64,000 nucleotides of DNA from Halopseudomonas bauzanensis (GTDB lineage Bacteria > Pseudomonadota > Gammaproteobacteria > Pseudomonadales > Pseudomonadaceae). Where the stretch lies: positions 156,658 to 220,657 of the forward strand of contig NZ_FOUA01000001.1 in the NCBI RefSeq assembly GCF_900114735.1. Reading direction: 5' to 3'. Under the pieces are notes generated by a model. That model saw nothing but the letters and a program-made list of their open reading frames with translations, was not told the origin of the DNA and made no database searches. A program made the position numbers and the translations under genes. Below are positions 56,417 to 63,994 of the stretch, piece by piece (position 1 is the stretch's first letter; each line of letters begins with the position of its first letter).

Positions 56417-57535
56417 ATGCCCTATTGGGAAACCCTCACCGACCGCTCACTCTGGCTGCAATTGGGAATTCTGGTTACCGTCACCCTTGCCACCTACCTG
56501 CTGCTGTCTATCGCACTGCGGGTGGTGAGTCGGCAGTTGGAGCAGCGTGACAAAGGAACCCAATCCCGGGTGTTCTATTTCGCCTCGGAGCTGTTGCGCT
56601 CGACCAGCAAGCTGCTGATCTTCGCCTTCGCGCTGATGATCGGGCTGAAGACCGTCGAGCTGGCGCCCCGCTGGGAATCGGCGATGTCCCATGGCTGGTT
56701 CATCGCCTTGGCCTTTCAGATCGCACTCTGGCTTGATCACGCCGTCAAGCTCTGGACCGACAGCCTGACCCGCGACGGCAAGGCGCGCAACCCGGTGACC
56801 ACTACCCTGCTGGGCATCATCATGCGCATAGTGATCTGGACCATGATGTTGCTGTCGATCCTCGCCAATCTGGGCGTCGACATCACCGCCATGATCGCCA
56901 GTCTCGGGGTTGGCGGTATAGCCATCGCCCTGGCCGTGCAAACGCTGCTCAGTGACATGTTCGCCTCCATGTCCATCGGTATCGACAAGCCCTTCGAGAT
57001 CGGCGACTTCGTGGTCTTCGGTGAAGTGGCCGGCACCATTGAGCATATCGGCCTTAAAACCACCCGTATCCGCGCCCTGAGTGGCGAGCAGATAGTGATC
57101 GCCAATGCCGACCTGCTCAGTCAGATCGTGCACAACTACAAGCGGATGAATACCCGGCGGATCGTATTCACCTTCGGCATCAGCTACCACACCCCGGCGG
57201 ACCAGGTACGCGAGGTCGGGGCGCAGATCAAACGCATCATTGATAGCACCGAGAAGACCAAATTCGACCGCGCGCACTTCTTTGCCTTCAACGAAAGCCA
57301 GCTGACATTCGAGGTGGTGCATATCGTCCAGACTGCTGACTACAATCAGTACATGGATATTCAACAAGAGATCAATCTGCAATTGTTGCAAGCGCTGCGC
57401 GACATGGAAGTGGAGTTCGCCTTCCCCATCCGTCGCGTAGAATTCATCGGTGGCGACCTGCCCGAAGTCAAGGTCGCCGGCATGCCCGACAAAGCCGCTT
57501 CAGCCAATACCCCGCCTTATGGCGGCGTATCCTGA
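56417..57535 (+). CDS. MscS family mechanosensitive channel
   Basis: 372 residues with four to five membrane segments in the first 200. The pore-lining TM3 is 'DITAMIASLGVGGIAIALAV' (about 156-175) followed by 'QTLLSDMFASMSIGIDKPFE' and 'IGDFVVFGEVAGTIEHIGLK', the conserved MscS beta domain entry. The C-terminal part forms the cytoplasmic vestibule. The protein is longer than E. coli MscS (286 residues), with two extra N-terminal helices as in the YnaI/MscM-like members. It relieves osmotic downshock by opening under membrane tension. Confidence 0.9.
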   Translation: MPYWETLTDRSLWLQLGILVTVTLATYLLLSIALRVVSRQLEQRDKGTQSRVFYFASELLRSTSKLLIFAFALMIGLKTVELAPRWESAMSHGWFIALAFQIALWLDHAVKLWTDSLTRDGKARNPVTTTLLGIIMRIVIWTMMLLSILANLGVDITAMIASLGVGGIAIALAVQTLLSDMFASMSIGIDKPFEIGDFVVFGEVAGTIEHIGLKTTRIRALSGEQIVIANADLLSQIVHNYKRMNTRRIVFTFGISYHTPADQVREVGAQIKRIIDSTEKTKFDRAHFFAFNESQLTFEVVHIVQTADYNQYMDIQQEINLQLLQALRDMEVEFAFPIRRVEFIGGDLPEVKVAGMPDKAASANTPPYGGVS

Positions 57536-57600
57536 CGGTAGACTCGACGACAACCGCAGGATCGTGCAGGATGTGCGCGATCCCGTTTAATGGAGATACC

Positions 57601-58062
57601 ATGAGCACTTTCCGCACGCTGCTGCCTGCCACACTGGCAGCCACCCTGCTGTTTGCTGGCTGCGCCAGCACCACCCCGTCCACGTCCCCGGATGCCCTCA
57701 CCGCTCACGCCTGGGCGCTGGTCGAAGCAACCGACGCCGACGGCCGTCTCGACACAGACCTCACCGGCGGTAGTCGCGCACCCATCGAACTGAGCTTCCA
57801 GCCCGACCGTATCGGCGTGAGCAATGCCTGCAATGGCATGGGCGGGAACTACACACTCAAGGGCGACACCCTGGAAGTAGGTATGCTGATGCAGACCATG
57901 ATGGCTTGCGAACCACCGTTGATGGCCCGCGAAAATGCCATCAAGCAACGCCTGGAAAAGCCGTTGCAAGTGCAGCTGAACGATGCCGGCACGCGGCTGA
58001 CCCTGCGCAACGGCGCCGGAATCATGACCTTTCAACCCGCGGCCGATCATTCCGCCCATTGA
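57601..58062 (+). CDS. META domain lipoprotein (HslJ-like)
   Basis: 153 residues starting MSTFRTLLPATLAATLLFAG. The lipobox LFAGC (Cys about 21) directs it to the envelope as a lipoprotein. The META domain follows (about 37-150): 'AHAWALVEATDADGRLDTDL', 'NACNGMGGNYTLKGDTLEVG', 'MMQTMMACEPP'-like 'LMQTMMACEPPLMARENAIK' and 'RLTLRNGAGIMTFQP'. HslJ of E. coli is linked to novobiocin resistance and heat; function is otherwise unknown. GGAG precedes the ATG. Confidence 0.88.
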   Translation: MSTFRTLLPATLAATLLFAGCASTTPSTSPDALTAHAWALVEATDADGRLDTDLTGGSRAPIELSFQPDRIGVSNACNGMGGNYTLKGDTLEVGMLMQTMMACEPPLMARENAIKQRLEKPLQVQLNDAGTRLTLRNGAGIMTFQPAADHSAH

Positions 58063-58068
58063 ACATAC

Positions 58069-58093
58069 CGGGCAGGCCAACACGGCCTGCCCG
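58069..58093 (+). terminator. Terminator-like hairpin after META gene
   Basis: A perfect 10-bp inverted repeat CGGGCAGGCC / GGCCTGCCCG with a 5-nt loop, 6 bases past the stop. No T-run follows. Confidence 0.5.
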
Positions 58094-58186
58094 ACCACTC
58101 ATCCACCCGCCTGAACTCCCCGCACGCCCTCCCATCACAGTAATGAACGGCAACTCAATGGCTGATTCATCATCTGTGGAGGACCC

Positions 58187-58813
58187 ATGATCAGATTGCG
58201 CAATCTCACTTACGGCCTGCTGGCAGTCGGCGCCGTGACGGCCCTGTACCGTAAATACGCCGATACCTCGCAAACGGCTCCCGTCCGTTTCATCGACGCA
58301 GCCATGCTCCAGGGGCTGGCCGAAATCGAGGCGGCACGCCTGGCACTGGAGAGAACCGGCAACGACAAGGTCAAGGAGTTCGCTCGCCAGATGATCGAGG
58401 ATCACACCGCGATCAATCGTGAACTTGAACAACTGGGCAACAGCCGCGGCTATCCTGTCGCCGGCGCGGACAGTCTCGCCCCAAAAGCCCGCGACACCTT
58501 GCTGAATCTCAGATCTGTCCAGTCCTTTGACCAGGCTTATGCCGAACATCAGATTACCGCACACCGCAAGGCGATCGACCTGTACCGGCGCGGCACCCGG
58601 CTCGATGACTTCGACATCAGCAACTTCGCCAGGGCAACCCAGAGCAAGATGGAGCATCACCTGGCCATGACCGAGCAACTGGCCGATGAGCTGAGCGCAG
58701 GTATGGCTCCGGCCACGGCAGCCGATGCCGCGGCGACTGCAGAAGTCGACTCTGGCCTGAGCAGCGGCAGCCCGCAGCAGAATCGCGGCGACGCCGCCAA
58801 TCCCCATCACTGA
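58187..58813 (+). CDS. DUF4142 ferritin-like domain protein
   Basis: 208 residues. The N-terminus 'MIRLRNLTYGLLAVGAVTAL' is a signal anchor. The DUF4142 helical bundle spans about 34-170: 'FIDAAMLQGLAEIEAARLAL', 'VKEFARQMIEDHTAINRELE' and 'YAEHQITAHRKAIDLYRRG', with His and Glu that could form a ferritin-like site. A disordered Ala/Ser-rich tail follows. DUF4142 proteins are envelope proteins without proven role. GGAGG lies just before the ATG. Confidence 0.86.
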   Translation: MIRLRNLTYGLLAVGAVTALYRKYADTSQTAPVRFIDAAMLQGLAEIEAARLALERTGNDKVKEFARQMIEDHTAINRELEQLGNSRGYPVAGADSLAPKARDTLLNLRSVQSFDQAYAEHQITAHRKAIDLYRRGTRLDDFDISNFARATQSKMEHHLAMTEQLADELSAGMAPATAADAAATAEVDSGLSSGSPQQNRGDAANPHH

Positions 58814-58829
58814 CACCCAGGGGGCACCC

Positions 58830-59279
58830 ATGGCAACAACACCGAAAACCCCGGTCAGCCTGGCCGTCTATCTCACCTTCCCCGGCAACTGCCGGGAAGC
58901 TCTGCAGTTCTATGCCCGGGAGCTGGGCGGCACCCTGGGGGAAATTCACAGCCACCGCGATGCGCCGGAAGGCACCGGAGTGCCCGAAGATTGGCTGGAT
59001 CAGGTCATGCATGGCGAGGTCACCGTGGCCAATCAGGTGATCATGGGCTCTGACGCACCGCCGGGTACCTATCAGCAGGCCCAGGGCGTGTTTGTCCAGC
59101 TGTACTACGATGATGTGCTGACCGCCGAGCAGGCCTACAACCGGCTGTCCGATGGCGGCACCACCCGTATGCCCTTTGGGCCCAGCTTCTGGGCCGAGGG
59201 CTTCGGCATGCTCACCGATCGTTTCGGCATCGGCTGGATCATCACCAGTCGTTACATCGAGTCAGCCGACTGGAAATAA
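58830..59279 (+). CDS. VOC (glyoxalase-fold) family protein, PhnB-like
   Basis: 149 residues. 'SLAVYLTFPGNCREALQFYA' and 'QVIMGSDAPPGTYQQAQGVF' followed by 'FWAEGFGMLTDRFGIGWIIT' are typical of PhnB-like proteins of the vicinal oxygen chelate superfamily, with the metal-binding pattern only partly retained. Its substrate is unknown. It starts 17 bases after the DUF4142 gene and may be cotranscribed with it. Confidence 0.85.
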   Translation: MATTPKTPVSLAVYLTFPGNCREALQFYARELGGTLGEIHSHRDAPEGTGVPEDWLDQVMHGEVTVANQVIMGSDAPPGTYQQAQGVFVQLYYDDVLTAEQAYNRLSDGGTTRMPFGPSFWAEGFGMLTDRFGIGWIITSRYIESADWK

Positions 59280-59294
59280 CCCGGCGGGCGTCGG

Positions 59295-59915
59295 CTACAC
59301 CCGGCGCACCGTGGCGAGCAGGCCGGCGGCAACGCCGAACATGACCCCAAAACTGCGATTGAGCAGGCGCTGCTGCTGCGGTGAATTCAGCAATCGCAGC
59401 GCCTTGGCGGCCAACCCGGTATAACCGGCCATGACGACCAGATCCACCGCCACCATGGTCACTGCCATGATCAGGTACTGCATCAGCATCGGTCGCCCCG
59501 GATCGAGGAACTGCGGCAGCACTGCCAGGATGAAGATGATCGCCTTGGGGTTACTGAAATTGATCACAAAGCCACGCAGCACCAGGCTCAGCGGCCTGCC
59601 GATGGGACGATGCTCCAGGGTCATCGTCTGCGCCGGCGCCCGCCACTGCCGGATAGCCAGGTACAACAGATAGAGCACCCCGAACCACTTGATCAGCGCA
59701 AACGCCAGGGCCGACGTCGCCAGTAACGCGCCCACCCCCGCAGCGACAATCACGATCTGCAGTACCAGCGCCAGTTGCAGCCCCAGCGCGTTCCAATAGC
59801 CCCGGGCAAACCCGTAGTTCATGCCGCTGGCCATTGAGGCCACCGCCCCGGCGCCGGGCGACAGGCTGATCAGCCAACACGCCACGAAGAAGGCCAGCCA
59901 GGTTTCAATGCTCAT
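59295..59915 (-). CDS. LysE/RhtB family amino-acid exporter
   Basis: 206 residues with about six membrane segments. 'FVACWLISLSPGAGAVASMA' carries the family's SPGPG-like motif (here SPGAG), and 'GFVINFSNPKAIIFILAVLP' is the second conserved block. RhtB-type proteins export homoserine, homoserine lactone or other amino acids; the substrate is not known here. It is divergent from yebG; the LexA box in between lies 78 bases from its start. Confidence 0.9.
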   Translation of the reverse strand: MSIETWLAFFVACWLISLSPGAGAVASMASGMNYGFARGYWNALGLQLALVLQIVIVAAGVGALLATSALAFALIKWFGVLYLLYLAIRQWRAPAQTMTLEHRPIGRPLSLVLRGFVINFSNPKAIIFILAVLPQFLDPGRPMLMQYLIMAVTMVAVDLVVMAGYTGLAAKALRLLNSPQQQRLLNRSFGVMFGVAAGLLATVRRV

Positions 59916-59992
59916 GAAATTGTCTCGATTCGATGCAAGCGATGAGCGATTCTAGCAAGCGCAACCCATCTGCCGTAAGCGAAAAACCAAAA

Positions 59993-60008
59993 CTGGATAA
60001 AAAACCAG
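59993..60008. promoter_or_regulatory. LexA box (SOS operator) upstream of yebG
   Basis: CTGGATAAAAAACCAG fits the LexA consensus CTG-N10-CAG, and the flanking bases extend it to ACTGG...CCAGTA. It lies 72 bases before the yebG start, within likely promoter range. yebG is an SOS gene in E. coli. Confidence 0.78.
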
Positions 60009-60079
60009 TATACTGTCGACCGCCGCGCGGCATGCAGCGCCGCAGGCCCAACGAATCACATTCAAGCCAGGGGTAAAAA

Positions 60080-60340
60080 ATGGCCGTTGAAATAGTCTAT
60101 CGAAGCAGCAGAGACCCGGAGCGCCTGTTCATGGATAAAGCCGAAGCCGACCGTCACGACAAGATGCTGGAACTGGCCGAGCTGCTGAGTGACGTCCTGC
60201 GCCAGGCCGTACCGTCGATCAACGAAGCGCAAGCGGAAGAAGCCGGCATCTACATGGCCAGACACCGCGATCTGTTTGCCAAAGCCTTCAAGAGCTCACC
60301 CGATGTGCTGGCGACCTTGCTGGAAGAAGAGCCAGCATAA
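60080..60340 (+). CDS. yebG: YebG family DNA damage-inducible protein
   Basis: 86 residues starting MAVEIVYRSSRDPERLFMDK. This start, 'F..K.eAD..DKMLE' ('KAEADRHDKMLELAELLSDV'), and the tail 'RDLFAKAFKSSPDVLATLLE' match the YebG family. YebG is a small SOS-induced protein of E. coli of unknown biochemical role. AGGGG lies upstream of the ATG and a LexA box precedes the gene, so DNA damage control is likely here too. Confidence 0.88.
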   Translation: MAVEIVYRSSRDPERLFMDKAEADRHDKMLELAELLSDVLRQAVPSINEAQAEEAGIYMARHRDLFAKAFKSSPDVLATLLEEEPA

Positions 60341-60362
60341 CAAGCTGAAACGGGGGGCCGTC

Positions 60363-60390
60363 TTGACAGTGCGAAGAGGGCTGCTATAGC
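60363..60390 (+). promoter_or_regulatory. Sigma-70-type promoter of the CNNM pair
   Basis: TTGACA (60363-60368) and TATAGC (60385-60390) are 16 bases apart, a good match to sigma-70 boxes. It leaves an untranslated leader of about 90 bases before the GTG start at 60485; I do not recognise a known riboswitch in that leader. Confidence 0.6.
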
Positions 60391-60484
60391 TTGACGACAC
60401 TAATAGCCGCCTCGGAACCTTTGTGAATAACAACCTCGTAACACGCCGTTTCTTGCCTTCTACCCAATACAGGCAGGAGGCACG

Positions 60485-61858
60485 GTGAACGAACCGGTTC
60501 TGGCTTTACTCCTCGGCACTTTGATTATCCTGGCGATCATCGCTGCGAACGGCTATTTCGTCGCGCAGGAATTCGCCTACATGGCGGTCGACCGCACACG
60601 ACTCGCCGCGCGTGCCGCCGAGGGCGACGCCGCGGCGAAGCGCGCGCTGGCGGTAACCCGTCGCACCAGCTTCATGCTGTCGGGTGCCCAGCTCGGCATT
60701 ACCGTCACCGGCCTGCTGGTCGGGTTTGTCGCCGAGCCACTGGTCGGAGAATCGCTCGGCCAACTACTCGGTGGCGTCGGCATTCCGACCGAGGTGGGCG
60801 TTACTGTCGCGACGGTGTCGGCATTGGCGTTGGCGACCATCATCCAGATGGTCTTCGGCGAACTGTTTCCGAAGAACCTCGCCATCGCCAACGCCGATCC
60901 GCTCGCACGCAGCCTGGCGCGCTCCACACTGATCTACCTCACGGTGTTCGGCTGGCTCATCGGCTTCTTCGACAAATCCGCCAACCTGTTTCTGCGGGCG
61001 TTACGTATCGAACCGGTACATGACCTCGATGTGAGCGTCTCGGCCGATGACCTGCCGCACATCATTGCCGACTCCCGCGAAAGCGGCGATCTGCCCCACG
61101 AGCTGTCGCTCATGCTGGACCGCATTCTCGACTTTCCCCAGCGTGATGTTGAACACGCGATGATTCCCCGCTCGCAGGTGGACTGGCTGCGGCCCGAAAC
61201 CACCCTGGAAGAACTGCGCGAACTCATGGCCAGCGGGCATACCCGCTATCCGGTGATCGATGAAGATACCCCGGTGGGCGTAGCCCACCTGGCCGACGTG
61301 CTGGCGCGCCTATCCACCGGCAGTCCCGACGAGACCGTCGCCTCGGTGATGCGACCCACTGCGGTACTGCCCACGCTGATGCCTCTGCCCGATGCCCTTG
61401 CCCAGTTGATTCGCACCAGCAACCAATTGGCCTGTGTCATCGATGAGTATGGTGGCTTCGCCGGCGTGCTCACCCTGGAGGATCTGGCTGAAGAAATCGT
61501 CGGCGAAATCACCGACGAACATGACGACCAGACCGGCGACCATCTCATGCCCCGTGACGATGGCAGCTGGATAATGGACGGCGACGTGCACCTCGACGAA
61601 GTCGAGCGCGCCATTGGTTACGACTTGCCGCGCGGCGATGAAGTTGAAACCGTAGCCGGCCTGCTCATCGCTGAGCTGGGCGCATTGCCGGTGGAAGGCG
61701 CCACCGTGACTATCGACCTGCCCGTTGATCCCTCCGAAGTCATTGCCACGGCACCGGTTCTGCGCCAACTGGTGGTTGATGTGTTGCGGGTCGAGCGCTA
61801 TGTCCCGACCCAGGTACGCGTGCGGTTACTTGAAACGACGATAGAGGACAGCCCATGA
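60485..61858 (+). CDS. CNNM/CorC-type membrane protein with CBS and CorC_HlyC domains
   Basis: 457 residues, starting at GTG with AGGAGG five bases upstream. The CNNM (DUF21) membrane domain takes up about 1-190, with 'AIIAANGYFVAQEFAYMAVD' and 'SGAQLGITVTGLLVGFVAEP'. Two CBS domains follow (about 215-330, 'EHAMIPRSQVDWL', 'ACVIDEYGGFAGVLTLEDLA') and a C-terminal CorC_HlyC domain (about 355-450, 'MDGDVHLDEVERAIGYDLPR'). CNNM/CorC proteins export Mg2+ or support Mg/Co homeostasis. Its sequence style recalls actinobacterial proteins more than E. coli CorC/YfjD. It overlaps the next gene by four bases. Confidence 0.9.
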   Translation: MNEPVLALLLGTLIILAIIAANGYFVAQEFAYMAVDRTRLAARAAEGDAAAKRALAVTRRTSFMLSGAQLGITVTGLLVGFVAEPLVGESLGQLLGGVGIPTEVGVTVATVSALALATIIQMVFGELFPKNLAIANADPLARSLARSTLIYLTVFGWLIGFFDKSANLFLRALRIEPVHDLDVSVSADDLPHIIADSRESGDLPHELSLMLDRILDFPQRDVEHAMIPRSQVDWLRPETTLEELRELMASGHTRYPVIDEDTPVGVAHLADVLARLSTGSPDETVASVMRPTAVLPTLMPLPDALAQLIRTSNQLACVIDEYGGFAGVLTLEDLAEEIVGEITDEHDDQTGDHLMPRDDGSWIMDGDVHLDEVERAIGYDLPRGDEVETVAGLLIAELGALPVEGATVTIDLPVDPSEVIATAPVLRQLVVDVLRVERYVPTQVRVRLLETTIEDSP

Positions 61859-62874
61859 ATGATCCACTGATCGTCATCCTTGTAACCATCGCGCTCATTG
61901 TCATGAGCGCCTTCTTCGTCGTCATCGAATTCGCCCTGCTCGGCGCTCGGCGGCATCGTCTTGAGGAGCTTGCCGGCAGCAGCGCCTCAGCGCGTGCCGC
62001 GCTGCGCGGCATGAACGACCTGACTCTGATGCTCGCCGGAGCGCAACTGGGTATCACCTTCTGCACCTTCGCTTTGGGTGCGGTGACCAAACCAGCCGTC
62101 GATAGCTGGCTCAGCCCCTTGTTTACCCTCTGGGGAATGCCCGAATGGGCCGCCGGCGGGGCCGCGTTCGCCCTGGCCCTGTTCATCGTGACCTTCCTGC
62201 ACCTGGTGGTTGGCGAAATGGCGCCCAAATCCTGGGCCATCGCTCACCCCGAAAGGTCTGCATTGACGATTGGCATCATCGCGCGGGCCTATACCTGGCC
62301 GTTGCGCCCGCTACTGCGCTGGATCAATCGCATCGCCAACTGGCTGGTGAAGGCAGCGGGTGTCGAACCGGTCGAGAGCGCGGCCGTTGGCGGGCAAGAC
62401 ATTGCCACCATCCGGCAGCTCGTCGAACATTCAGCGAAAGTCGGCACGCTCAAGCCGCACGTGCAAGAGCAGATATCGAGCCTTATCGATCTGGGTGCCA
62501 TGCCCGTGGAGGCCCTGCTGGCTGAGGGTACGATGCCAACGCACGTTCCCCATGGCGCAACGGTAGCCGATGTTCGCGAAGCGGCCAGCCAGTCGGGCCA
62601 CCTGCGTATCCTCGTGCTCGGCACCGATGACGCTGCGCCGCTGGTTGTCCACCTGCGTGACACCCTGCTCGAACCGGATACCCGCCCCGCGCATGAGCTC
62701 GCCCGACAAGCCTTCGTGCTCGACGCGAAAACCCCCGTCTACGAGTCCCTCGCCCGCATGCGCAAATCAAGCGTGCAGCTCGCCGTCATCATGACCGACG
62801 GACGCATGCGCGGTGTCGTTACCCTCGCCGATATCCTGCCGCGGATACTACCGATAGCCAGCCCCGCACAGTAA
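61855..62874 (+). CDS. Second CNNM-type membrane protein, lacking the CorC_HlyC domain
   Basis: 339 residues. The CNNM domain spans about 1-185 ('ALIVMSAFFVVIEFALLGAR', 'LAGAQLGITFCTFALGAVTK', 'LHLVVGEMAPKSWAIAHPER'), followed by a diverged CBS pair (about 210-335) ending 'MRGVVTLADILPRILPIASP'. The C-terminal CorC_HlyC domain of the neighbour is missing. The start overlaps the previous stop (ATGA), so the two probably form a heteromeric transporter. Such a long/short CNNM pair is frequent in Actinobacteria. Confidence 0.88.
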   Translation: MNDPLIVILVTIALIVMSAFFVVIEFALLGARRHRLEELAGSSASARAALRGMNDLTLMLAGAQLGITFCTFALGAVTKPAVDSWLSPLFTLWGMPEWAAGGAAFALALFIVTFLHLVVGEMAPKSWAIAHPERSALTIGIIARAYTWPLRPLLRWINRIANWLVKAAGVEPVESAAVGGQDIATIRQLVEHSAKVGTLKPHVQEQISSLIDLGAMPVEALLAEGTMPTHVPHGATVADVREAASQSGHLRILVLGTDDAAPLVVHLRDTLLEPDTRPAHELARQAFVLDAKTPVYESLARMRKSSVQLAVIMTDGRMRGVVTLADILPRILPIASPAQ

Positions 62875-62881
62875 ACGACGC

Positions 62882-62911
62882 AATGCGCTCGCCCCAAGGG
62901 CGAAGCGCATT
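62882..62911. terminator. Bidirectional terminator after the CNNM pair
   Basis: AATGCGCTCGCCCC and GGGCGAAGCGCATT form a stem with one bulged base and an AA loop. It lies 8 bases past the CNNM stop and 4 bases past the stop of the small minus-strand frame. T-rich stretches are short on both sides. Confidence 0.6.
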
Positions 62912-62914
62912 TGC

Positions 62915-63007
62915 TCAGCGATACATCCAGAAGTTGGGATGGTCTTCGACCAAGGCCGCCTTGGGCTTGGTACGAGTATGTAGAAAGATTCGCTTGAGAA
63001 GATCCAT
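62915..63007 (-). CDS. Candidate 30-residue protein
   Basis: An ATG at 63007 preceded by GGAG at nine bases opens 30 codons: MDLLKRIFLHTRTKPKAALV, then EDHPNFWMYR and TGA. The protein has an amphipathic, basic N-terminal half and an aromatic end. A hairpin follows directly after the stop, and A/T-rich promoter-like DNA (TTGATT...TAGGAT) lies upstream, so the set of signals fits a real small gene. I do not recognise a family. Confidence 0.45.
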   Translation of the reverse strand: MDLLKRIFLHTRTKPKAALVEDHPNFWMYR

Positions 63008-63306
63008 AGTGAAACGCTCCGTAGACTGTATTGGATGGCTCTATCCTAGGCAGCTCGGACAAATAACCAAAATCAATCGATTCTATCGTGCTGATTACCA
63101 AACCCATCTGCGCCGCGTTCAATGACTGCATTGCGTAAAACCAAGTAAACCCTCCTTTACAAACCACTTCTGCCCCTGGCAATGCCATATGCTGAGCTTG
63201 CTTGGGCGAGAGCCGGAGCTGGAGCTGGATCTCCCACAAAGTTCGCTCACCGAGGAATTCCACCCGCCGGCGCTGCTCTAAGCCTTATCAGAACGAGGGT
63301 ATCACC
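63008..63306. other. Regulatory-looking intergenic region
   Basis: 299 bases between divergent frames. The left half is A/T-rich around 63056-63103 (ACAAATAACCAAAATCAATC) and would be the promoter of the small minus-strand frame. The right half leads into the RcnB-like gene, whose ATG is preceded by GAGGG. I see no further gene. Confidence 0.5.
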
Positions 63307-63846
63307 ATGAGATTACGCCACCTTTTTATCAGCCTGTTCGCCGTAGCGGCCTTGCTGGGCTCCATGGCCCAAGCCGCTGAAAGACCTTATGCCCCCGGTA
63401 AATCCCAGGAACACCGCAAGGCGTTCAAACACCATCAGCAACAGCGGGACCGCCACCGCGACCAGATGCTGCGCCGTGACCATAACCGCCACGGCCAGCA
63501 ACATCCGGGCTCCGGCTATCGGCCACGGGACCACGCCCGGCCGCCCAGTCACCGGCAGATCTACGAACAACGCCACCAGTATCGGGCACCCGACCGCAGC
63601 CAGCTGCGCCGCCAGATCCATCGGAACCGACACCATATCGGGCGCGGCCCGGCTTTGCCGCCCCGCGCTCGCCTGATCACCGGCCGCCCCATCCCCCACG
63701 GCTGGGGCCAGCGCCTGCCCCATCAGCATGTACGACACCTACCCCACTACCCCGGCTACGAATGGCATCGCTCCGGCAGCAACCTGGTCCTGGTAGCCGT
63801 CACCACCGGCCTGATCTACACCATCGTGGAGAATGTACTGAACTGA
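63307..63846 (+). CDS. RcnB/CigR-like periplasmic protein, His/Arg-rich
   Basis: 179 residues. A signal peptide (MRLRHLFISLFAVAALLGSM, cleavage near AQA-A) leads to a mature part very rich in His, Arg and Gln between about 30 and 140 ('AFKHHQQQRDRHRDQM'). The C-terminal 'HYPGYEWHRSGSNLVLVAVT' and 'TGLIYTIVENVLN' fit the RcnB family end ('W.r.G.d.vLv...tG.I..v'). RcnB of E. coli is a periplasmic protein acting in nickel/cobalt homeostasis, CigR a Salmonella relative. The His-rich part may bind metal; this is inferred. The neighbouring CNNM transporters may or may not be related in function. Confidence 0.8.
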   Translation: MRLRHLFISLFAVAALLGSMAQAAERPYAPGKSQEHRKAFKHHQQQRDRHRDQMLRRDHNRHGQQHPGSGYRPRDHARPPSHRQIYEQRHQYRAPDRSQLRRQIHRNRHHIGRGPALPPRARLITGRPIPHGWGQRLPHQHVRHLPHYPGYEWHRSGSNLVLVAVTTGLIYTIVENVLN

Positions 63847-63863
63847 GATACTTTCCCGGAAGA

Positions 63864-63884
63864 GGGCCGGGTTCCACCCGGCCC
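63864..63884 (+). terminator. Hairpin after the RcnB-like gene
   Basis: A perfect 9-bp stem GGGCCGGGT / ACCCGGCCC with a 3-nt loop, 17 bases past the stop. No T-run follows. Confidence 0.5.
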
Positions 63885-63913
63885 CGGTGATTCAGACAGT
63901 ACCGGGCAAGCCA

Positions 63914-63994
63914 ACCTGGGACGGTCGAGCACCAGCTCGACCAGCAGTGGTTCAGGTAACCTAGTTGTCGAGCTGGTGCTCGACAATCCCAGGT
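63914..63994. repeat. REPIN-like double hairpin at the right edge
   Basis: Two arms of about 29 bases lie in inverted orientation (63914-63942 and 63966-63994) with three mismatches. Each arm holds its own small palindrome: GTCGAGCACCAGCTCGAC on the left and GTCGAGCTGGTGCTCGAC on the right. The outer ends are ACCTGGGA and TCCCAGGT. This is the layout of a REPIN, of another sequence family than the GTAGGAG-type REPs at 25.2 and 36.3 kb. Confidence 0.7.

Noticed and set aside
60391..60484. Riboswitch (for example Mg-responsive) in the leader of the CNNM pair
   Set aside because: The leader is about 90 bases long and I see neither a long conserved stem nor a known motif.
62739..63263. Minus-strand frame covering the end of the second CNNM gene and the intergenic region
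   Set aside because: It crosses a well-supported gene and a terminator and has no family similarity; the short frame at 62915-63007 is in a different reading frame and better supported.
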